Positions 55,137-62,078 of a stretch of DNA of 64,000 nt are shown piece by piece. This DNA is from Paenibacillus xylanexedens (GTDB taxonomy: Bacteria; Bacillota; Bacilli; Paenibacillales; Paenibacillaceae). The position numbers and the translations under genes are program-made. The DNA is taken from the NCBI RefSeq assembly GCF_007680605.1, contig NZ_VEIO01000001.1, positions 1,426,001 through 1,490,000 of the forward strand, read 5' to 3'. Numbering within the stretch: the stretch's first letter is position 1; every line of letters starts with the position of its first letter. A model generated the notes under the pieces. That model was not told the DNA's origin. It was given only the letters and a program-made list of their open reading frames with translations, and did no database searches.

Positions 55137-55169
55137 TAAAACAGGCTGCTCTTAGGCAGCCTGTTTTAC
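55136..55169. terminator. Bidirectional terminator between GH30 and barstar genes
   Basis: GTAAAACAGGCTGC (55136-55149) pairs perfectly with GCAGCCTGTTTTAC (55156-55169). The end touches the barstar stop codon. Confidence 0.88.
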
Positions 55170-55444
55170 TACGAACATAACTCGAATGTGAATTCATCAA
55201 TCTCTTGCTCTGCTTCGCGCATCAAATCAACCACCTGCTCTGCATAATCACCGAGTTTTTCTCTGCTTATATCAAAATGACTCCAGCGAATTGTCAGCGG
55301 CATTTTGACTTCAGCTGTCAAGGCATCCCATAGAGCGTCCAGGTTGTGTCCGTAGTGTTCGTCCAGATTCAATTTATCCTGTAACGACTGATGGAGTGAT
55401 TCCCTATTAAGAAGGTAACGACCGTCGATCTGAATGATATTCAT
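55169..55444 (-). CDS. Barstar family ribonuclease inhibitor
   Basis: A 91-residue barstar homologue. The barnase-contact helix reads HYGHNLDALWDAL, keeping the two aspartates that plug the barnase active site and the intervening Trp; VDLMREAEQE matches the second contact region. It is cytoplasmic and protects the cell from its own RNase before export. It starts 11 nt after the barnase stop codon on the same strand, so inhibitor and enzyme are made from one message. GGAGG precedes the ATG. Confidence 0.92.
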   Translation of the reverse strand: MNIIQIDGRYLLNRESLHQSLQDKLNLDEHYGHNLDALWDALTAEVKMPLTIRWSHFDISREKLGDYAEQVVDLMREAEQEIDEFTFELCS

Positions 55445-55455
55445 GTGTTCCTCCG

Positions 55456-55908
55456 TTATTTGATCTGTTGAAAGGTCTTATAATGATCGGTGGTTTGATA
55501 GATCAGACCGTCATTTGAATATAGAATCCGGTCGCTTCCGCGTTTTCCACCAGTATAATGGATATCCGCCTCGTACCAGATCCGACCTTTTTTATTGGGA
55601 AGTAACCCTTCGCGATTTCTGAATACGTCGCCGCCGATGCTCTTTCCTGGAGCCACCTGACCGAGATTGCCTTCACTAGGCTCCCAGCCCAGCTTACGAG
55701 CTTCTTTTTTCGTAATATAATTGGGCGGAAGTTCATGATGCTCTTTGATATAATTGGCGACCTCCTGAAATCCCGTCTTTTTGGAGGGCTGACCAGCGTG
55801 AGAACTGGTATTGGCATCGGTATTGGTAATGAACTGTGAGCTACAACCCGCAACCAGCAATACGGAAAGCAAAATGAAGAGTGGATACAACCATTTTCTT
55901 AAAAGCAT
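55456..55908 (-). CDS. Barnase family ribonuclease with lipoprotein signal
   Basis: A 150-residue precursor. The C-terminal 105 residues align with barnase, keeping Lys67 (NYITKKEA), Glu113 (WYEADIHY), Arg123 and Arg127 (SDRILY) and His142 (TTDHYKTF), so it should be an active guanyl-preferring endoribonuclease. The leader ends in LVAGC (Cys22), a good lipobox followed by a Ser/Thr/Asn-rich tether, so membrane anchoring outside the cell is predicted rather than free secretion as for classical barnase. AAAGGAG lies 8 nt before the ATG. It starts 32 nt after an AraC gene with no terminator between. Confidence 0.92.
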   Translation of the reverse strand: MLLRKWLYPLFILLSVLLVAGCSSQFITNTDANTSSHAGQPSKKTGFQEVANYIKEHHELPPNYITKKEARKLGWEPSEGNLGQVAPGKSIGGDVFRNREGLLPNKKGRIWYEADIHYTGGKRGSDRILYSNDGLIYQTTDHYKTFQQIK

Positions 55909-55940
55909 GTTTTGATCTCCTTTTAATCATGACAATGCTC

Positions 55941-56822
55941 TTAATGGTAATCGGTTTGCGGCAACAAATCAATTCTAACCTCGGCTTGCCGATGTTTCAT
56001 ATATTTTCCCGGTGAAATCCCAACGATTTTGGTAAAGCTTCGAATAAAGTTGGCATAGTCACTAAAGCCGGACTGGAAGCAGACGTCAGTGATGCTCATG
56101 CCATCGGTCAGAAGTAATTTGGCTAGTTCGATGCGCCGGCCTAGAATATATGAACGAAGTGTAAGTCCGGTATGTTTTTTAAACTGGCGGCTGACAGAGG
56201 TGCTGTTCATATAGAACTCCTCGGCCAGTTTGCCAAGTGTAATATTTTGAGTAATATGATTATCGATATATTCCATCGTTCTGCGTACCAAATCTGGCAT
56301 GATGTCTTGAGGTACAAAGGAATTATGCTGAAACCACTGGTTGATCAGAACAAGTAGTTGTGCCATAGCAGCATTGGTCTGCACGTCTGCACCATATCTG
56401 TTAGAATCAGCGAATTCTTCAATCTGACGGGTCCAATACAGAAGCTGATTTAACTGGTTCTCATTCAGATGAATGATGTTGCCACTTCCGTCAGGGCGAT
56501 GATCAAAACAGGATAATAAATTCGTCAAAACTGTGGATAGCTGGCACACATAGGTTTTCTTGAGGTTAATCGTGATCCGCTCATATTCACTCTCGTCTAC
56601 AATAAGTGTCCGATGCATCTCCTCAGGAGAAATAACAAGCAAGTCGCCACGCTGCATGGGATAACAACGATGATCGACATAGAAGTGCACATTTCCTTGC
56701 AGGAATAAGTAGATTTCATACGCGTTGTGGCGGTGATAACTGGAATCGTACCTGTAGGTTGTTAGGGGATGGCGGTACAAAAGCTCTGGCTGGATCGCAT
56801 CATAAAAATAATCAGAAGACAT
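55941..56822 (-). CDS. AraC family transcriptional regulator, first gene of the barnase/barstar unit
   Basis: A 293-residue regulator with an N-terminal cupin domain (HRHNAYEIYLFLQGNVHFYVDHRCYPMQRGDLLVISPEEMHR) and C-terminal double helix-turn-helix (GISPGKYMKH end). It is a close paralogue of the protein at 40324-41181, with nearly identical recognition helices (MNSTSVSRQFKKHTGLT; SGFSDYANFIRSFTKIVG), so the two may bind the same DNA. It starts 27 bp from the direct-repeat site C, is divergent from a GH43 gene, and is followed on its own strand by barnase (32-nt gap) and barstar (11-nt gap). Confidence 0.9.
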   Translation of the reverse strand: MSSDYFYDAIQPELLYRHPLTTYRYDSSYHRHNAYEIYLFLQGNVHFYVDHRCYPMQRGDLLVISPEEMHRTLIVDESEYERITINLKKTYVCQLSTVLTNLLSCFDHRPDGSGNIIHLNENQLNQLLYWTRQIEEFADSNRYGADVQTNAAMAQLLVLINQWFQHNSFVPQDIMPDLVRRTMEYIDNHITQNITLGKLAEEFYMNSTSVSRQFKKHTGLTLRSYILGRRIELAKLLLTDGMSITDVCFQSGFSDYANFIRSFTKIVGISPGKYMKHRQAEVRIDLLPQTDYH

Positions 56823-56849
56823 ATCGTAGAAGTACCTCCTGTCATTTCG

Positions 56850-56903
56850 CGCAATAAAACATGCAAACTACGCAATGAAATTGGACTTAGTTTCACTTAA
56901 AAT
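56850..56903 (+). promoter_or_regulatory. AraC-type direct-repeat promoter, copy C
   Basis: CGCAAT at 56850 and CGCAATG at 56871 (21-bp period) precede TAAAAT (56898-56903), in the same geometry as copies A and B. It drives the GH43 genes on the plus strand and sits just upstream of the divergent AraC start. Confidence 0.7.
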
Positions 56904-56933
56904 GTAATCATACTATCATGAAAACGTTTGATT

Positions 56934-56947
56934 TGCAAACGCTTTCT
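56934..56947. promoter_or_regulatory. cre (CcpA) box, copy C
   Basis: TGCAAACGCTTTCT fits TGWAANCGNTNWCA at 12 of 14 positions and begins 36 bp after the copy C -10 start, as in copies A and B. Confidence 0.65.
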
Positions 56948-57028
56948 ATTTGGTATGCCCTAATATTAGATATCAAAGTAGATTTGAAGATAATGGAAAA
57001 ATCTATTCTATTCACGGGAGGAAATGAA

Positions 57029-58558
57029 ATGAATAAAGAAACGATGGCACAAGCTGACGAGCAGAAGCCTGAAGCTGGCTTATCGGGTCACTCACAACAT
57101 ATACAAAAGGAGATTGGGAAGCTTCGTCCCAACGCCAATCCTCTAATGGCACATAAATTCGGAGCTGATCCGTATGCACTTGTGTTTAATAACCGGGTCT
57201 ACCTCTATATGACCAGTGATAAACTGGAGTACGATGCGAATGAGATTCCTCAGAAAAACAGTTATCAGTCGATCAATAAAATTACAGTCATCTCATCGGA
57301 TGATTTGATCAACTGGACAGATCATGGGGAGATCAAGGTAGCAGGTCCAGAAGGGGCAGCTACCTGGGCTTCCCAATCTTGGGCTCCAGCAGCTGCACAT
57401 CGCAGTTTGAATGGCGAAGATCGTTTTTATTTATATTTTGCCAATAATGCCAGTGGTATTGGTGTTTTGAGTGCACCAACACCTATCGGCCCTTGGACAG
57501 ACCCAATCGGAAAAGCACTGGTGACGAGAGAAACGCCGGGTGTCGAAGACGTAACCTGGTTATTTGATCCTGCTGTTCTTGTGGATGATGACCATCAAGC
57601 TTATCTTTATTTTGGTGGAGGCGTGCCTGAGGGGAAGCCAGAGCGTCCGGATACGGCGCGAGTGATGAGACTTGGAAAGGATATGGTCAGCGTTGAGGGC
57701 AAGGCCAAGATCATTCCTGCTCCCTTTATGTTTGAAAATTCGGGGATACATAAGTATGATAACATCTATTATTACACTTACTGCTCTAACTTTTTCCAAG
57801 TGGAACGTGACGAGGATAGTCCGCCCCCGGGAGAAATTGCATACATGACAAGTGCGCAGCCGATGGGTCCATGGACGTATCAGGGAACAATCCTTAAAAA
57901 CCCGGGTCACTTCTTCGGGATTGGCGGTAACAATCATCATGCCATCTTCCCACTGGGGAATGAGTGGTATATTGCTTATCATGCGCAGACTCTGTGCCAG
58001 GCGATGGATATTCCGGAAGGGTATCGTTCAACACATCTGAACAAGGTGCAGTATGAAGAGACAAGTGGAAGAATCAAAGCGATTCAAGCCGATTACGTTG
58101 GTGTAGAGCAACTGAAATCATTCAATCCATATCAAAAGGTCAGCGGGTCAACGATTGGCTGGAATGCGGGAGTGATCACCCGTCAATTAAGCGGATCGGG
58201 TTCGGAGCAAGCAGAACAAGGTGAGTCACCAAAACCAGATGACGTTGTCAGTGTGATGCATGGAGGAAGCTGGATTGCGATCTCGCGTGTGGATTTCGGT
58301 CAAAAAGGAGCGGCAAGCTTTACTGCAACCGTATGCAGTCAAGGTGGATCATGTACTCTTGAAGTTCGACTAGGACGAGAAGACGGCGATTTAATTGGAA
58401 AGGTGCATATTCCTGCTTCAGCGGAAGGTCAAGAATGGATGGAGGCATCGACTTCAATAACTGGCGCTCGGCATGAACACGACCTGTATCTTGTACTGAA
58501 GCCTTCAGAAGAAAACCCATGCATTCTTTTAAACCACTGGATGTTTGAAGAAGCCTAA
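57029..58558 (+). CDS. xynD: GH43 arabinoxylan arabinofuranohydrolase-like enzyme, no signal peptide
   Basis: A 509-residue GH43 five-bladed propeller plus C-terminal CBM6-like domain, closely similar in layout to Bacillus XynD. Catalytic residues are visible as Asp in GADPYALVFN, Asp in LFDPAVLVDDD and Glu in FMFENSGIHKY; GGNNHHAIF and TLCQAM are also conserved. XynD is secreted, but neither this start nor the open frame back to 56918 encodes a signal peptide, so this version is predicted cytoplasmic, removing arabinose from imported arabinoxylo-oligosaccharides. ATG 57029 has GGGAGG 7 nt upstream. It is transcribed from promoter copy C. Confidence 0.88.
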   Translation: MNKETMAQADEQKPEAGLSGHSQHIQKEIGKLRPNANPLMAHKFGADPYALVFNNRVYLYMTSDKLEYDANEIPQKNSYQSINKITVISSDDLINWTDHGEIKVAGPEGAATWASQSWAPAAAHRSLNGEDRFYLYFANNASGIGVLSAPTPIGPWTDPIGKALVTRETPGVEDVTWLFDPAVLVDDDHQAYLYFGGGVPEGKPERPDTARVMRLGKDMVSVEGKAKIIPAPFMFENSGIHKYDNIYYYTYCSNFFQVERDEDSPPPGEIAYMTSAQPMGPWTYQGTILKNPGHFFGIGGNNHHAIFPLGNEWYIAYHAQTLCQAMDIPEGYRSTHLNKVQYEETSGRIKAIQADYVGVEQLKSFNPYQKVSGSTIGWNAGVITRQLSGSGSEQAEQGESPKPDDVVSVMHGGSWIAISRVDFGQKGAASFTATVCSQGGSCTLEVRLGREDGDLIGKVHIPASAEGQEWMEASTSITGARHEHDLYLVLKPSEENPCILLNHWMFEEA

Positions 58559-58650
58559 CATCAGGAAGGGATTTATCTTGCTGATTAGAGAGCTGGAGCC
58601 AGAGTGAACAGATATGATGCTGAACTCCAAAAAAAGAGGTGTTCTAGAAG

Positions 58651-60186
58651 ATGTATTCAAATCCGATTATATGGGCCGATTATCCGGATGTGGACGTCAT
58701 TCGGGTAGAAGATACGTATTATATGGTCAGTACGACCATGCATATGATGCCTGGATGTGTTATCCTGCGCTCTTATGACCTGATCCAATGGGAAACAGCT
58801 TCGTATGTGTATGACAGACTGGATAATACACCAGCCCAGCGGCTGGAGAACGGGCAGCAGATCTATGGAAAAGGCATGTGGGCGGCTTCACTCCGTTATC
58901 ATCAAGGCAAGTTCTACGTCATTTTTGTGGCCAATGATACTCGTAAAACGTATCTGTATACTTCCGAAACGATAACCGGACCTTGGAATAAACAGATTGT
59001 AGAGGGATTCTACCACGACTGCTCGTTATTTTTTGATGATGACGAACGGGTGTATCTGGTACATGGTAATCGAGAGATTCATTTAACCGAATTAAAAACC
59101 GATCTCTCCGGCCCCAAGCCGGAAGGGAGGCATCGCATCATAGTGACAGACCATCAGCCGCACTACTTGGGGTATGAAGGTGCACATTTCTACAAAATTG
59201 CAGGTATCTATTATGTCTTCCTGATTCATATGACGAAGGAAGCAGGGCGACGAACGCAAGCTTGTTACAGGGCGGATACGCTGGACGGTACATTTGTTGG
59301 CCGAGAAGTGTTCGATGATGATATGGGATACTTTAATTCAGGGGTTGCTCAAGGCGGAATCGTGGATACACCGGATGGTGACTGGTACGCTGTGCTTTTT
59401 CAAGACCATGGTGCCGTAGGGCGAATTCCGGTTCTGGTACCGATGCATTTCCAGGAAGGCGTACCCGTATTTGCAAAAGAGGCTCCGAAACAAATCGATC
59501 TAGCCAGCACAAGGCCGGGCTACCGTTACCAACCGCTGGTTGCAAGCGATCGTTTCGAATATACGCTGGATGATCAGGGTAAGGTTCGGCTTCGGGACGT
59601 TTGGCAGTGGAATCATACACCGCATGATGATCTGTGGTCTGTTACGGAAGTACCGGGAGTGTACCGAATTCGAACGGGTCAACTTAGCCCTAACCTGACG
59701 TTTGCAGTGAATACACTCACTCAGCGGGCCATGGGGCCGGCTTGTGTGGCTTCGGTAACATTAGATGGCAGCGGCCTGAACGATGGTGATTATGCGGGTT
59801 TATGTTTTCTGATTGGCACGTATGGTTTGATTGCAATGACCAAAAATGAAGGCAGGTACTATCTCGTTATGCAGGCCAGAGCGAGTCAGGATAACAGCAT
59901 ATTTGGCAGTATGATTGACCAGGAGCCTGCCACAGAGTATGCCCGCATACCTGTAACAGGGCCTGTAGTGAAGTTGCAAGCCTCGGCCAATTTTGTAGAT
60001 AATCAGGATGAATGTCGCTTTGCCTATCTGGATGGGTCAGAATGGAAGAGCCTCGGGACGCCGCACAAAATGGTCTACAAGCTGGATCATTTCATGGGCT
60101 GTAGAATTGGATTGTTTCTGTTCTCCACACAAGAGATTGGAGGCTTGGCCGACTTTTCGGATTTTGAATATCATATCGCTCCGTAA
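58651..60186 (+). CDS. GH43 family beta-xylosidase / alpha-L-arabinofuranosidase
   Basis: A 511-residue cytoplasmic enzyme: an N-terminal GH43 propeller (NPIIWADYPDVDVIRVEDTYYMVSTT with the base Asp, EGFYHDCSLFFDDD, catalytic Glu in LGYEGAHFYK) and a C-terminal beta-sandwich of the GH43 C2/DUF1349 kind from about residue 315. The N-terminus matches bifunctional xylosidase/arabinofuranosidase branches that trim oligosaccharides from the non-reducing end. It follows the other GH43 gene by 92 bp and ends in a terminator. Confidence 0.88.
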   Translation: MYSNPIIWADYPDVDVIRVEDTYYMVSTTMHMMPGCVILRSYDLIQWETASYVYDRLDNTPAQRLENGQQIYGKGMWAASLRYHQGKFYVIFVANDTRKTYLYTSETITGPWNKQIVEGFYHDCSLFFDDDERVYLVHGNREIHLTELKTDLSGPKPEGRHRIIVTDHQPHYLGYEGAHFYKIAGIYYVFLIHMTKEAGRRTQACYRADTLDGTFVGREVFDDDMGYFNSGVAQGGIVDTPDGDWYAVLFQDHGAVGRIPVLVPMHFQEGVPVFAKEAPKQIDLASTRPGYRYQPLVASDRFEYTLDDQGKVRLRDVWQWNHTPHDDLWSVTEVPGVYRIRTGQLSPNLTFAVNTLTQRAMGPACVASVTLDGSGLNDGDYAGLCFLIGTYGLIAMTKNEGRYYLVMQARASQDNSIFGSMIDQEPATEYARIPVTGPVVKLQASANFVDNQDECRFAYLDGSEWKSLGTPHKMVYKLDHFMGCRIGLFLFSTQEIGGLADFSDFEYHIAP

Positions 60187-60219
60187 ATCCGTCGTGCTCA
60201 GAAATCCGTCCGTGCTCAG
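60185..60219 (+). repeat. Tandem duplication after the GH43 stop codon
   Basis: AAATCCGTCGTGCTCAG (60185-60201) is followed directly by AAATCCGTCCGTGCTCAG (60202-60219), differing by one inserted C. It begins at the stop codon and is non-coding. Confidence 0.6.
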
Positions 60220-60230
60220 AGTTGTAAATA

Positions 60231-60255
60231 AAAGTCGCCAAACGGCGGCTTTTTC
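60231..60255 (+). terminator. Terminator after the GH43 genes
   Basis: AAAGTCGCC pairs with GGCGGCTTT around an AAAC loop and is followed by T residues. Confidence 0.8.
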
Positions 60256-60348
60256 GTACTCATGACAGAGCAAATGTTGTACAATGATAACAATTCTGGA
60301 AAAAAAGAAAAAGATACGTTCATTCAATCAAAATGGGGGCATGTCACC

Positions 60349-62040
60349 ATGCATAAGCGATGGATGTACAGAACAAGATGGACGATTATTATCTTTCTAA
60401 CCGTGTGTATACCTGCTGGACATACGCAGGGAGACTTCGGTCGCTTCAACAACCTATCTAAGGATCAGCAGGCCTCATCTTTGGCGGCCTATTCCCCGCC
60501 CATTCAAGTTTCTTTTGTCAGAGAAACGGGAGAAGATCTGCAGCGCATGATTGAGCAACTACCCGGTGAGACACTGGTCGATAACCGCTGGACTCGTTTG
60601 TATGAACAGGAGCTTGGCATTCAGATTCGGTATGACTGGATTGCAACGGGCGATGTGTATAATCAAAAGTTAGGGGTTTCCCTTGCCGCCGGGCGGTTTC
60701 CGGATGTCGTCAGAGTTAACCCGTATCAGCTAAGGCAACTTAGCAATGCCAATTTAATTGAAGATTTGACGGAAGTATATCGTGATTTCGCCACGCCACT
60801 TACCAAAAATATTTTGGAGGCTGAAGGGAAAGGGGCATTTGATGCAGCTACGATTAACGGCAAGCTAATGGCAATCCCCGAATCTTCTTCATCCATTGAA
60901 ACGGCACAGTATTTGTGGATCAGAACAGATTGGCTCGATAAATTGGGTCTGCAGGCACCTGAAACGATAGAAGATGTGTTGAAAATTTCGGAAGCGTTTA
61001 CATCCCGTGATCCGGATGGTAATGGAGAACAGGACACCTACGGGCTTGCACTAACGAGTTATCTCTGGGACCCGGTTATGGGCGTTTCCGGATTGATGGC
61101 CGGGTATGGTGCTTTTCCGAATATCTGGATTAAAGATAACGAAGGCGGCCTGACCTATGGAGGCATACAGCCTGAGGTGCGCAAGGCGTTGGAAGTATTA
61201 CAGACCATGTACCTTGAAGGACAGCTTGACCCGGACTTTGCTTACAAAAATGGAAGCAAGGCATACCGTCTCATTCATCAGGGGAAAATTGGCATGCTCT
61301 ATGGTGAGCAGTGGACTCCTTTTGTTGTCCAGTCTACCCGTGATGAAGATCCGGAAGCAGAATGGCAGGCATATCCGATCGTAGCCGAGACAGGTCGAAA
61401 CAGGGTTGTACCGCTTCGTTCCAATACAGGAAACTACTTTGCTGTGAGAAAAGGTTTTTCCCATCCTGAAGTTGTCGTTAAACTGATGAATCTGCACTTG
61501 GACAAAAACTGGGGACAGAATGCGGAATATGAAACCTACTATAATGACGACTCACGTGCGGTGTGGATGCTGTCTCCGGTAACTCCTTTTCCCGGAACCA
61601 AAAATTTAGATGCATATCGAGATATTCGGGATGCACGTAAAACAGGTGACTTCTCTACACTCGAGAACGAAGCGCTCGCGATCCACAAGCGAATTGTTGC
61701 TTATGAATCAGAAGGTTTGAAGAGCGGGTGGGGATGGAAGCAGACTTATGGGCCAACAGGTGCGTTTAGCATCGCGGACGATTACGATATGAATGGACAG
61801 CTTCTTTATGATCAATTCACAGGTGGGATTACGGAAACGATGGTAGATCGGCAGATTATCCTTCGGGATCTACAGCTCGAGGTATTTATGAATATTATTT
61901 ATGGATCACCTATCGAAGAATTTGATCAATTTGTAGAAGATTGGCTTGAACTGGGCGGAAAAGAGATTACATCGGAGGTGAACGCATGGTATAGAACGGA
62001 TGCCGTCAGGGATCACCAGGCGTTCGCTTTATCCTATTAA
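60349..62040 (+). CDS. Solute-binding-protein-like exported protein paired with a YesM/YesN system
   Basis: A 563-residue protein with a basic N-terminus and one hydrophobic segment (about 9-22), then a CUT1-type binding-protein fold (LGVSLAAGRFPDVVRVNPYQLRQL, LWIRTDWLDKLGLQAPET, DPDGNGEQDTYGLAL). The cysteine in LTVC is a poor lipobox, so anchoring is uncertain. No permease follows; instead a sensor kinase and a response regulator do. The protein may act as a ligand-presenting partner of the kinase rather than a transporter subunit (inference). GGGGG lies 9 nt before ATG 60349; the open frame back to 60262 overlaps the terminator region and lacks a ribosome binding site. Confidence 0.75.
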   Translation: MHKRWMYRTRWTIIIFLTVCIPAGHTQGDFGRFNNLSKDQQASSLAAYSPPIQVSFVRETGEDLQRMIEQLPGETLVDNRWTRLYEQELGIQIRYDWIATGDVYNQKLGVSLAAGRFPDVVRVNPYQLRQLSNANLIEDLTEVYRDFATPLTKNILEAEGKGAFDAATINGKLMAIPESSSSIETAQYLWIRTDWLDKLGLQAPETIEDVLKISEAFTSRDPDGNGEQDTYGLALTSYLWDPVMGVSGLMAGYGAFPNIWIKDNEGGLTYGGIQPEVRKALEVLQTMYLEGQLDPDFAYKNGSKAYRLIHQGKIGMLYGEQWTPFVVQSTRDEDPEAEWQAYPIVAETGRNRVVPLRSNTGNYFAVRKGFSHPEVVVKLMNLHLDKNWGQNAEYETYYNDDSRAVWMLSPVTPFPGTKNLDAYRDIRDARKTGDFSTLENEALAIHKRIVAYESEGLKSGWGWKQTYGPTGAFSIADDYDMNGQLLYDQFTGGITETMVDRQIILRDLQLEVFMNIIYGSPIEEFDQFVEDWLELGGKEITSEVNAWYRTDAVRDHQAFALSY

Positions 62041-62078
62041 AGCAGGTGTCTTTGATCTGAAATCAGGAGGGGAGTTCG

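Noticed and set aside
55136..55169. Phage or transposon end at the GH30/barstar junction
   Set aside because: The perfect inverted repeat is explained by a bidirectional terminator between convergent genes, and no transposase is nearby.
60262..60348. Earlier start of the binding-protein-like gene
   Set aside because: There is no ribosome binding site, it abuts a terminator, and it would put a hydrophilic stretch before the signal-like segment.
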